Assembly: GCF_040361215.1 (NCBI RefSeq)
Contig: NZ_APND01000005.1
Coordinates: 248,001 to 312,000, forward strand
Origin: Salinisphaera dokdonensis
GTDB lineage: Bacteria > Pseudomonadota > Gammaproteobacteria > Nevskiales > Salinisphaeraceae
Direction: 5' to 3'
Length of the DNA stretch: 64,000 bases
Below are positions 24,821-33,361 of this stretch, piece by piece (position 1 is the first letter of the stretch; every line of letters begins with the position of its first letter). A program made the position numbers and the translations under genes. The notes below the pieces were generated by a model. That model had not been told where the DNA came from. It saw only the letters and a list, made by a program, of their open reading frames with translations, and searched no databases.

Positions 24821-27364
24821 CTACTCCCTGGGTACTACCGCAAAGTTGGAATAGTTGCTGTAATCAGGCTGCACATCGCGATCGGCAAAAATCTGCCAGG
24901 CCAGATCTCCGTCGGCGACACCACTCGACGCCGCCATGGCAAGGCCGATCTGGAAATTCGACGGAAAGCCGGTCGGCGAGAAGGCATAACCGGACATCTC
25001 ACCACGGTCGTACTTGCCACCGGCCCAGAGATTGACCATTTCCTGGCTGTTGCATTCCAAGCCTTGAAGCTCGGGGAACGTCTGCTCGTAGGCGCGATCC
25101 AGCGAGGCGTAATCTTCTCCACCTTTCACGTCGCGAATCTGCAACTTGTAGACGGCGGCCTGGAGCCAGCAGTAGCCGTCGGCACTGCCTTTCCAGTTGG
25201 TCATGCGACCGATCTGGAAAGTGGACAGCCACTTGAGCAAACGATCTGCGCCTTCAACGCCCTGATCCGCCGCGTGTCCAACGGCCCAGGTAAAGAAGTC
25301 CTGCTGCCACGGCGCGATACCGACACGGTCCTGCCCGTTCATCGGATAGATCACGGCACTGGAGTTGTTCAACACGTGAATCGGACTGCCGCTGTCGGTT
25401 AGTTCGCGGTTGTACTCGGCAATATTGTTTTCGACGAGTCCTTCGTAATAGGACTTCAGCGGGTCCTCGTCAGGCGTCGCGAAAGCCGCATCCAGGATCG
25501 AGCGCAGCGACCATGCCTGTCCACGCACCTGGCCCACCAGGTGGCCCTTTTCGTAGTCGCGGTACTGGGCGTTCATCCAAAGTTCGACATAGGAGGCGAC
25601 GAACTGCATTTCCTCGAGGTAGTAATAATCGCCCGTTGCCAGATATGACACATACCCGGTCGAGGGGTGGTGTGCGATGTTGAAATCGAGCGGGGTCTTG
25701 CACTCTTCGGCTCGGGGAGGATTCGAACCGCCAGGACATTTAGGCAAAAGATCCTTTTTCCAGCTGGATTTGGAGGTGTTGTTGGCGAAGCTGAACGCAG
25801 CAATCGAGACATAAGGGTGACGGGTGATCTCCAATGGGCGCCCCGTCTGCTCGTCGCGATAATGGAAACTGTAGCTACCCACCGAGTCGTCGTTGACGAG
25901 CATCCAGTTGAATGCCCGCGGGTCCGAAGAAACCACATAAGCCGAAGTCCAGCGCGGCAACGGCCCGATGGATGGCTGCGCGCCTGTATTCCCCATACGC
26001 GCCGTCTGGTCACCATTCTTCATCGGTTCATAAACCGTGGTCTGCTTGTCCAGAAATTCGTCGGTCGGCGTCACGTCGGCGTAGCGCGAAACGGCTCGGC
26101 TTTCCTGCAACTGCTCACTGTTCAGGCGCACATACGCTTTAGGCGATTCCTGCCACCAGAGAACCTTGTGCCAACGGGCATGGTCATAATGCGTCAGCCC
26201 ACTGACGTTGTAGCTTTCGGTACCCGTATTGACCGTAGCTTCGTAGTCCACGTTCCGGGGCGCCGATTTATAAGCCCAGTTGTTTTCGACCACCGTGTCC
26301 ACGCGTACCCGCGCGACACCGCCCGAGCCGTCGGAATAGGCACGAATATGAAAATAGGCGGCTAGATTGTCGTGATCCCCGTTTGACGCGCTCAGGGGGC
26401 CGCCGACAATCCATTCCGACACGAGTGGGCCCGACAGCCACTGCTTGCACTGCACGCCCCAATCGGTACAGACCCCACTACCGGTTGCGTTCTGCAACAT
26501 CTGACGAGCACTCGCCTGGTAGTTACCGCTGCCCGAGGAGATATCGAGCGTTGTGTCGAAACTGGTCGCCAGCAATTGCCCAGCGGTGACCGGTCCGCCC
26601 GTGGCGGCCTCACTGCTGCCCACATCAAGTACGACAAGTGGCGAGCCGCCAGCGGCAAGCTGCGGCAGGCGTACGGTAACGATCGCATGACGTAGCGAAC
26701 CATCGGGCCACGTGGCTTTCGCGTCGACTTGAAGCGGAATACGCGCACCATCCGCGCTGGCCTGGAGTGAGTCAGCGGACTGAACCGAGCCCTGCGCGAA
26801 CACCTGGCCCGCAGTCACCAGCACGTCCGTCTGGTTTCGGTCGGACTGACTTTGCACCTGAAAGTTGGACACCCCGGCGTCGGACCACTCCTGGCTGACG
26901 CCACCGGTCGTGGGCGTCGCTTCCCCGTCTTCTGACTCACCTTCCACCGGCGCGTCAGGCTCGGGTTCCTGTGGCTGCTCTGGTTCGGGTGTCTCCGGTT
27001 CCGAGGGATCGGCCGGCGCACCCGTGCTGTCGCCGTCGGCGTTACCCTCGCCCGCTTCGGGGTCGGATCCATCGCCTCCATTCTCGGCAGGCGACTCATT
27101 ACCACCGCTGACGGGCGGCGTGTCATTGGTGACCTCTTCTTCCGTCACCTCTTCTTCTTCGTCTTCGGACTCGGTCGGCATCTCCATGCCCGAGCCACCT
27201 TCTCCGTTGCTCGATCCCGAACCGGCTTGCTCGGTAACCGGCGCCGGAGACGTGATCGGCTCGCTACCGCCGTCCGACGATCCGCCCGAACTACAGCCCG
27301 GCAGAATAAAGCAAAAGAAAACCAGGAAGTTTGCAAACATGCTGACTCGCACCTTCTGTGTCAT
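24821..27364 (-). CDS. Large secreted lipoprotein, possible RIFT-barrel/exo-lyase-like
   Basis: Predicted 847-aa lipoprotein: hydrophobic signal ending in the lipobox ILPGC, then about 120 residues of very acidic Pro/Glu/Gly/Ser linker. A folded region begins near residue 165 (VSNFQVQSQSDRNQTDVLVT). Its first part contains KATWPDGSLRHAIVTVRLP, reminiscent of the N-terminal RIFT barrel of PcRGLX/YetA-like exo-rhamnogalacturonan lyases. The C-terminal half is Trp/Tyr-rich and helical in look (YLEEMQFVASYVELWMNAQY), as in alpha/alpha-toroid polysaccharide enzymes. I infer a surface carbohydrate-active protein but cannot name an activity. ATG 27364 follows GGTGGTGAT; the open frame extends further without support. 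Confidence 0.68.
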   Translation of the reverse strand: MTQKVRVSMFANFLVFFCFILPGCSSGGSSDGGSEPITSPAPVTEQAGSGSSNGEGGSGMEMPTESEDEEEEVTEEEVTNDTPPVSGGNESPAENGGDGSDPEAGEGNADGDSTGAPADPSEPETPEPEQPQEPEPDAPVEGESEDGEATPTTGGVSQEWSDAGVSNFQVQSQSDRNQTDVLVTAGQVFAQGSVQSADSLQASADGARIPLQVDAKATWPDGSLRHAIVTVRLPQLAAGGSPLVVLDVGSSEAATGGPVTAGQLLATSFDTTLDISSGSGNYQASARQMLQNATGSGVCTDWGVQCKQWLSGPLVSEWIVGGPLSASNGDHDNLAAYFHIRAYSDGSGGVARVRVDTVVENNWAYKSAPRNVDYEATVNTGTESYNVSGLTHYDHARWHKVLWWQESPKAYVRLNSEQLQESRAVSRYADVTPTDEFLDKQTTVYEPMKNGDQTARMGNTGAQPSIGPLPRWTSAYVVSSDPRAFNWMLVNDDSVGSYSFHYRDEQTGRPLEITRHPYVSIAAFSFANNTSKSSWKKDLLPKCPGGSNPPRAEECKTPLDFNIAHHPSTGYVSYLATGDYYYLEEMQFVASYVELWMNAQYRDYEKGHLVGQVRGQAWSLRSILDAAFATPDEDPLKSYYEGLVENNIAEYNRELTDSGSPIHVLNNSSAVIYPMNGQDRVGIAPWQQDFFTWAVGHAADQGVEGADRLLKWLSTFQIGRMTNWKGSADGYCWLQAAVYKLQIRDVKGGEDYASLDRAYEQTFPELQGLECNSQEMVNLWAGGKYDRGEMSGYAFSPTGFPSNFQIGLAMAASSGVADGDLAWQIFADRDVQPDYSNYSNFAVVPRE

Positions 27365-28163
27365 TTGATCACCACCATTGACGGCGGCTCCAGCGACACA
27401 TCGCAGACGTGCAAGCGTGGCGGAACCGTTATTTAAACGCCGCCAACGCATTGTTGCCGGTAGCTCGGCCATCATGGCGCCGGGTGGCGCTTTAGACCCG
27501 AGAGCTTTGCGTCACGACCTTTCGGCCGCTATGCCTTTTTCGTGCTCGAAACACTATTCATCGATTTTTTTAGAGTCAAATACCCGAACAAAACCCTTTG
27601 TTTTCTTAAAACCACTATATTTCGTAATATTTTCCGACAGATCGGTTGGGATTGTTGACCCTTTTTGAGCACAGGAAGGAAATCCGACTTTTCAAACGAG
27701 CGCATCTTTAATCGATTTCACTTGTACTTTCGCGCTTTGCCGCAGATCGAATGTGCCAGATAATTTATTTAAAAAAATGCCTAAAGCTACGCATTCATGG
27801 TGCACTGATGTCCTTTCATCCGCTGTCAAACGTCGAAATTCCTAACAGAAATTTTTTATAATTTTCTAGACTAGCTAGCAATTCCACCGCCCTTTTGCGC
27901 ATTCGGGCATGTGCCTACGCGATGCATTGAAGGCCGCGGTCCAGGTTTCCCTGTGGCTTGGACAGCGGATAACAACCAGTCCTGTCACGGCCGTCACGGG
28001 GCAACACCTTGGTCGCGGGCGATTGTTTCACCGCTTGCCCTCCCCGATTCGGGCCAGAAATCCGCTGGGACCGTTGCCGGCGCAGATCCAGTGCAGCAGC
28101 ACATTCGACGCCGCCGGCACAACGCGATAAATTGGCTCGGAATCGTTTATTTATAAGGCCTCC
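27365..28163. promoter_or_regulatory. Divergent intergenic region between lipoprotein gene and putA
   Basis: About 800 bases with no convincing gene. The centre (27540-27890) is AT-rich. It must hold the promoters of the leftward lipoprotein gene and rightward putA. A plausible sigma-70 promoter for putA is TTCGAC at 28104-28109 and GATAAA at 28126-28131 (16-base spacer), with the start codon about 25 bases past the expected transcript start. I found no sigma-54 box. Positions 27619-27639 resemble 14381-14401 at 18 of 21 bases. Confidence 0.45.
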
Positions 28164-31100
28164 ATGAATTATTCCCGCCCGAGCCAGATCGACGAAACGG
28201 CGTATCGGGGCGTCCTCGACACCTACCGATGCAACGAAGCCGAACAGGTCGATCGCCTGATCAAGATCGCCAAATTGGAACCGGCCATGAGTGGCCAGGT
28301 GGAATCCGAGGCCGGTCGACTAGTAAAGGCGGTTCGCAAGAAGAACTCCCACGGCAGCGGGATCGATGCGTTCATGCATGAGTACGAGCTTTCCAGTCAG
28401 GAAGGTGTCGTACTCATGTGTCTGGCCGAAGCCCTGCTGCGCATCCCGGACGACGCCACCGTCGACCGGTTGATCGACGACAAGATCGGTGGCTCCAACT
28501 GGGAGTCGCATCTGGGTGAGTCGAAGTCCTGGTTCGTGAATGCTTCGACCTGGGGCCTGATGTTGACCGGTCGAATCCTTCGCTACGAGGATGCGCCACA
28601 GCGCAACTTCCGCAGCGTACTGCAGCGCCTGGTCAAGCGCAGTGGTGAGCCGTTCATCCGCCAGGCGGTCAGCCAGGCGATGCGCATCATGGGCAGACAG
28701 TTCGTGATGGGCCGCACGATCGAGGAAGCGATCAGCAACGCGCGATCGCTGGAAAAGCGCGGCTATACCTATTCGTACGACATGCTCGGCGAGGCAGCGC
28801 GAACCGACAAGGACGCGCAACGCTATTTCGACGAGTACTGGCACGCTATCGAAGCCTGCGGTGAAGCCAGCCGCGAACGCGGCCCGGAAAAGTCTCCGGG
28901 TGTATCCGTCAAGCTTTCGGCCCTGCATGCACGCTACGAGCTCAGCCACCGAGAGCGCGTACATCGCGAACTGCTCCCGCGTTTGCTCAAGCTCGCCCGT
29001 CTGGCTGCGAAGCACAACATCAACCTCACCATCGATGCGGAGGAAGCCGCGCGGCTGGACCTGTCGCTCGAGCTTTTCGCCTGCGTGTCGCAGGAAGACG
29101 ACCTATCCGAATGGCAGGGTCTTGGCCTCGCCGTACAGGCCTATCAGAAGCGCGCGCTCGATGTGATCGATTGGCTCGCGGATCTGGGTCGGCGCCATAA
29201 CCGCCGGATCATGATTCGTCTGGTCAAAGGCGCCTACTGGGATACCGAAGTCAAGAAAGCGCAGGAAGCAGGCCTGGACGGCTACCCGGTGTTCACGCGC
29301 AAGCACAATACGGATGTGTCGTTCCTTGCCTGTACGCAGCGCATCCTCGCGGCGTCCGACGTGTTTTACGGCCAGTTCGCAACCCATAATGCGCATACCC
29401 TGGCCTACATTCGCCAGGCCGCAGGTGACCGCAAGGACTTCGAGTTCCAGCGCCTGCACGGCATGGGCGAAGACCTGTACGAAGAAATCGTCGAGAAAGG
29501 CGATAACCCTGCCCCCTGCCGTATCTATGCGCCGGTCGGCCCGCACGAGGACCTGCTCGCTTATCTGGTACGCCGCCTGCTGGAAAACGGGGCCAACAGT
29601 TCGTTCGTGAATCGGCTCGTGGACGAAAGCGAACCCGTCGAGGATATCGTCGCCGATCCGGTCATCGCTGCCGAGCAGCAAAGCGTGGCCCAGCATCCGC
29701 AGATTCCCATGCCGCACGAGCTCTACGGAGAACGTCGGCCGAACGCCAAGGGTGTCGATCTCTCGGATGTGCGAGAACTCGATGCGCTCGCGAAAGGCAT
29801 GCGCGAAGCCGACGCCCGGGTCTGGCGGGTCGCACCATTGATCGACGGCAAAGCGGTAACCACCGACACTAAGGGCAAGGAACGCAGCACGCGCCCCATT
29901 CCCTCGCCTGCTGACACCGGCCAGACGGTGGGTGACGTCATCTGGGCCGACGAGAACGATATCGAGGCGGCGCTTGCCAGCGCGCACGGCGCAGCAGATC
30001 GCTGGAGCGCAACGCCCGGCGCCGAGCGCGCAGCTGTGCTGCGCCGCTACGCCGATCTGCTCGAACACCACACGGCCGAGTTGATCGCGCTGTGTGCGCG
30101 CGAGGCCGGCAAGAATATCGGCGACGGCGTGGCGGAAGTGCGCGAAGCCGTGGATTTCTGCCGCTACTACGCCTGCCAGGTCGAGGACGAGTTCGACGGC
30201 GAGAAACTGCTGCCCGGCCCCACCGGCGAGCGCAATACCTACCGCCTGGACGGTCGCGGCGTGTTCGTATGCATCTGCCCGTGGAACTTCCCGCTCGCCA
30301 TCTTCACCGGTCAGGTTACGGCAGCATTGGCGGCCGGCAATGCGGTCATTGCCAAGCCCGCCGAGCAGACCAGCCTGATCGGCTATCGCGCGGTCGAGTT
30401 GATGCACGAAGCCGGCATCCCCGGCGACGTGCTTCACCTGCTACCCGGCGACGGCCCCTCCGTAGGCGCCAAACTGGTTGCGGACCTCCGGGTGGCCGGC
30501 ATTGCCTTCACGGGCTCGCTGGCCACTGCCAAGGCAATCAACAAGACACTCGCCGATCGAGACGGTCCGCTCATTCCGCTGATCGCCGAAACCGGCGGCC
30601 AGAACGCCATGATCGTGGACTCCTCGGCACTGATCGAACAGGTCGTGGCCGACGTGATTCGCTCCGGCTTCCAGAGCGCAGGCCAACGTTGTTCGGCACT
30701 ACGAGTGCTCTATGTCCAGAACGACATTGCCGACACGCTGCTGGACATGCTTTCCGGCGCCATGGCCGAGCTGTCCATCGGCGACCCGTGGAAAATCTCG
30801 ACCGACGTGACCCCGGTTATCGACGCCGAAGCGCGCGACGGCTTGGCGGACTATGCCAAGAAGGCGAGCGACAAGCTCAAGACAATCTATACCTGCAACC
30901 TCGGCGAGCAGACCAGATCGGGCACCTATTTCGCCCCGCGTGCGCTGGCGCTTGAGAGCATCAAGGATCTCGGCGACGAGCAGTTTGGCCCGATCGTGCA
31001 TGTCGTACGCTTCGAGGCAGAGCAGCTCGACGAGGTCGTCGATGACATCAACAACCTAGGCTATGGCCTGACCTTTGGCATTCACAGCCGAATCGATACC

Positions 31101-31379
31101 ACCGTCGAACGCGTCGTACGCCGGATCAAGGTGGGTAATGCGTACGTCAACCGCAACATGATCGGTGCCGTGGTCGGCGTTCACCCGTTCGGTGGTGAAG
31201 GCCTGTCCGGCACCGGCCCGAAAGCCGGCGGCCCGCACTACCTGCATCGCTTTGCAACCGAGCGGGCCATCAGCCGCGACACCACGGCGGCAGGTGGCAA
31301 TGCGTCGCTCATGTCGCTGGAAGAAGACGAGCCAACACACAACGAGTTCGTCACCCCGGAGCCGCAACGCTACGCCTGA
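28164..31379 (+). CDS. putA: Bifunctional proline dehydrogenase / P5C dehydrogenase
   Basis: Oxidises proline to glutamate in two steps with FAD and NAD (1071 aa). The N-terminal half is the proline dehydrogenase barrel (SGVSVKLSALHARYE-type motif near residue 250, then RLVKGAYWDTE and THNAHTL). The C-terminal half is an aldehyde dehydrogenase with PWNFPLAIF, the Glu in LIAETGGQN and the catalytic Cys in SAGQRCSALRV. The N-terminus lacks a ribbon-helix-helix DNA-binding domain, so this is a non-regulatory PutA. The length fits a short PutA without the extra C-terminal domain. The downstream convergent gene is putP, the matching transporter. Confidence 0.96.
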   Translation: MNYSRPSQIDETAYRGVLDTYRCNEAEQVDRLIKIAKLEPAMSGQVESEAGRLVKAVRKKNSHGSGIDAFMHEYELSSQEGVVLMCLAEALLRIPDDATVDRLIDDKIGGSNWESHLGESKSWFVNASTWGLMLTGRILRYEDAPQRNFRSVLQRLVKRSGEPFIRQAVSQAMRIMGRQFVMGRTIEEAISNARSLEKRGYTYSYDMLGEAARTDKDAQRYFDEYWHAIEACGEASRERGPEKSPGVSVKLSALHARYELSHRERVHRELLPRLLKLARLAAKHNINLTIDAEEAARLDLSLELFACVSQEDDLSEWQGLGLAVQAYQKRALDVIDWLADLGRRHNRRIMIRLVKGAYWDTEVKKAQEAGLDGYPVFTRKHNTDVSFLACTQRILAASDVFYGQFATHNAHTLAYIRQAAGDRKDFEFQRLHGMGEDLYEEIVEKGDNPAPCRIYAPVGPHEDLLAYLVRRLLENGANSSFVNRLVDESEPVEDIVADPVIAAEQQSVAQHPQIPMPHELYGERRPNAKGVDLSDVRELDALAKGMREADARVWRVAPLIDGKAVTTDTKGKERSTRPIPSPADTGQTVGDVIWADENDIEAALASAHGAADRWSATPGAERAAVLRRYADLLEHHTAELIALCAREAGKNIGDGVAEVREAVDFCRYYACQVEDEFDGEKLLPGPTGERNTYRLDGRGVFVCICPWNFPLAIFTGQVTAALAAGNAVIAKPAEQTSLIGYRAVELMHEAGIPGDVLHLLPGDGPSVGAKLVADLRVAGIAFTGSLATAKAINKTLADRDGPLIPLIAETGGQNAMIVDSSALIEQVVADVIRSGFQSAGQRCSALRVLYVQNDIADTLLDMLSGAMAELSIGDPWKISTDVTPVIDAEARDGLADYAKKASDKLKTIYTCNLGEQTRSGTYFAPRALALESIKDLGDEQFGPIVHVVRFEAEQLDEVVDDINNLGYGLTFGIHSRIDTTVERVVRRIKVGNAYVNRNMIGAVVGVHPFGGEGLSGTGPKAGGPHYLHRFATERAISRDTTAAGGNASLMSLEEDEPTHNEFVTPEPQRYA

Positions 31380-31398
31380 GGCGAAGCGGAATACAAAA

Positions 31399-31433
31399 AG
31401 CCGGCGGTGCGAACCGCCGGCTTTCTTGTTTCT
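31399..31433 (+). terminator. Rho-independent terminator of putA
   Basis: A 9-base stem AGCCGGCGG/CCGCCGGCT with a six-base loop lies 20 bases after the putA stop and is followed by TTCTTGTTT. Confidence 0.88.
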
Positions 31434-31662
31434 ACTGGATATAAATCGGGCACAAGGCGAACGGCGTATCAAGGTCGGACAAGCGATCTGCGGCCTGCCG
31501 TGATCACCACCAGCTTCCCTCCCCAGCTTGGACCGAAAAGCCGCCTCCTGTTCAATCGAGGCACTCAATGCAGCCTTCCACCGGCTGCTAAGTTCTCGGT
31601 TCAGAAACCCCCGCCCACCATGGCCATTTATACAGCCATGACAGGCGGGCTGTGCGTCTTGG

Positions 31663-33156
31663 CTATCGGGCCTCCACCGCGCGGAACTCGCCGCTCGTCT
31701 GGGTTGCAAGACTGACGACATAGATCGCGAGCCAGGCCACGATGAAGCCGGGGATGATCTCGTAGATACCCGGGCCGCCCAGGAAGCTGCTGTTCCAGCC
31801 CATCGAGATCCACACAATCACTGTGGCTGCACCGCCGACCAGGCCCGCTACAGCGCCCGTGCCGGACATCCGCGACCACGTCAGCGACAAGATGATCAGC
31901 GGGCCGAAGGCAGCACCGAAACCAGCCCAGGCGTTACTGACCAGACCAAGCACCTGCGAGTTCGGATCGCTGGCAATAAAGGCTGCCACGATACCGACCA
32001 GCAGCACGCTGATACGGCCGATCATCACGCTCTCGCTTTCGCTTGCTTCCTTGCGCAGGAACAGCCGATAGAAATCCTCGGTGAGCGATGAGGACGCCAC
32101 CAACAGCTGGCTGGAAATCGTACTCATGACCGCCGCGAGCAGTGCCGCGAACAGGAAGCCCGTCACCAGCGGATGGAACAGTAGATCGGCGAGCACGATG
32201 AAAATCGTTTCCGAATCGCCGACATCCAGGCCGTTACGCACGGCGTACGCGCGACCGAATACGCCCACGCAGACCGCACCGATCAGCGAGATGCCCATCC
32301 AGCTCATGCCGATATTCCGGGCTTTCGATACCTCGCCCACCGTGCGTATCGCCATGAAACGCACGATAATATGCGGCTGACCGAAATAACCCAGCCCCCA
32401 GGTCACGGCCGAAAGAAAGCCGAAGAACGTCAACCCGTTGGTCAACGACAGGAAGTTGGGATCGACCCCGGCCAGCGTCTCGGACGCTTGGGCAAAGCCC
32501 CCGCCGCCGCTGCCGAACAGCACGACCGCCGGCATGATGATCAATGCGAGCATCATGATCACGCCCTGGCAGAAGTCGGTCAGACTCACGGCCAGAAAGC
32601 CACCCACGACGGTATAGGCCAGCACGACAGCAAGCGTGCCCCAGATCCCGACCGAATAGTCGCTGAAGGAGGCAATGTTGACGACGTCCCCGAACGCGCT
32701 CTGCACCAGCTTGCCACCGGCCACCAGGCCGGAGGCGGTATAGACCGCGAAGAACACCACAATGATCACCGCCGACACGGTCCGGAGGGCCATGGCGCGG
32801 GACGGAAAACGCTTCGACAGAAACTGCGGAATTGTCAGGCTGTTGTCGTAACGCTCGGTCTGCTCACGCAGTCGCGGCGCGACAACGATCCAGTTCACGA
32901 ACGCGCCGACGAAAAGGCCGATGCCGATCCAGGCTTCGACCAGTCCGGAGGCATAGAGCGCGCCGGGCAACCCCAACAGCAACCAGCCGCTCATATCGGA
33001 GGCGCCCGCTGAAAGCGCCGCTACGGACGGGCTGAGATTTCTCCCGCCCAGCATGTATTCCTCGGATGAGGATGTGGACTTGAGCCACGAATAAAAGCCG
33101 ATGCCGATCATCAGCCCGAAGTAAAGGATCAGACTGATCCAGACGCCTATCGCCAT
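31663..33156 (-). CDS. putP: Sodium/proline symporter
   Basis: SSS-family Na+/proline symporter (497 aa, about thirteen membrane helices), the uptake partner of PutA. Typical segments are EEYMLGGRNLSPSVAALSAGASDMSGWLLLGLP near the N-terminus (given here only as a region), ALRTVSAVIIVVFFAVYTASG, TVVGGFLAVSLTDFCQG and STISSQLLVASSSLTEDFY near residue 345. ATG 33156 is preceded by GGGGGGACC and gives the expected N-terminus MAIGVWISLILYF; the open frame reaches 33228. The gene is convergent with putA rather than divergent from it as in enterobacteria. Confidence 0.95.
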   Translation of the reverse strand: MAIGVWISLILYFGLMIGIGFYSWLKSTSSSEEYMLGGRNLSPSVAALSAGASDMSGWLLLGLPGALYASGLVEAWIGIGLFVGAFVNWIVVAPRLREQTERYDNSLTIPQFLSKRFPSRAMALRTVSAVIIVVFFAVYTASGLVAGGKLVQSAFGDVVNIASFSDYSVGIWGTLAVVLAYTVVGGFLAVSLTDFCQGVIMMLALIIMPAVVLFGSGGGGFAQASETLAGVDPNFLSLTNGLTFFGFLSAVTWGLGYFGQPHIIVRFMAIRTVGEVSKARNIGMSWMGISLIGAVCVGVFGRAYAVRNGLDVGDSETIFIVLADLLFHPLVTGFLFAALLAAVMSTISSQLLVASSSLTEDFYRLFLRKEASESESVMIGRISVLLVGIVAAFIASDPNSQVLGLVSNAWAGFGAAFGPLIILSLTWSRMSGTGAVAGLVGGAATVIVWISMGWNSSFLGGPGIYEIIPGFIVAWLAIYVVSLATQTSGEFRAVEAR

Positions 33157-33310
33157 GAGGTCCCCCCGTTTAAAAAACCATAGCTTGGCCAGAGTTTCAC
33201 ATCCTACCCCCGCTGTGAAGGGCGACAAGTGCCGCTCTCGCCTAGTGATTCGTCGTCAGAGCTATTCGGCAGCGGCGCGCGTCCAGCATCGCAGGGGATA
33301 TCTCGCCGCC

Positions 33311-33337
33311 AAAAGAAACGCCGGCCCGAGGCCGGCG
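33311..33337 (-). terminator. Rho-independent terminator after the CotH-like gene
   Basis: On the minus strand a CGCCGGC/GCCGGCG stem with a five-base loop (33319-33337) is followed by TTTCTTTT. It sits 24 bases past the stop at 33362. Confidence 0.85.
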
Positions 33338-33361
33338 CTCTATCACCGTCGAAGCGGACGG

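Noticed and set aside
27964..27975. AGCGGATAACAA, identical to the core of the E. coli lac operator
   Set aside because: Only the one 12-base stretch matches; the symmetric partner half-site is absent and no lactose or LacI-family gene is in the window. Chance similarity.
27909..28156. Overlapping 73- and 81-codon ORFs just upstream of putA
   Set aside because: Two frames cover the same bases, neither has a ribosome site or a recognisable product, and the putative putA promoter lies inside them.
31380..31662. Possible small gene between putA and putP
   Set aside because: The frames here are short, overlap the putA terminator or putP, and have no ribosome site; the gap is an ordinary convergent intergenic region.
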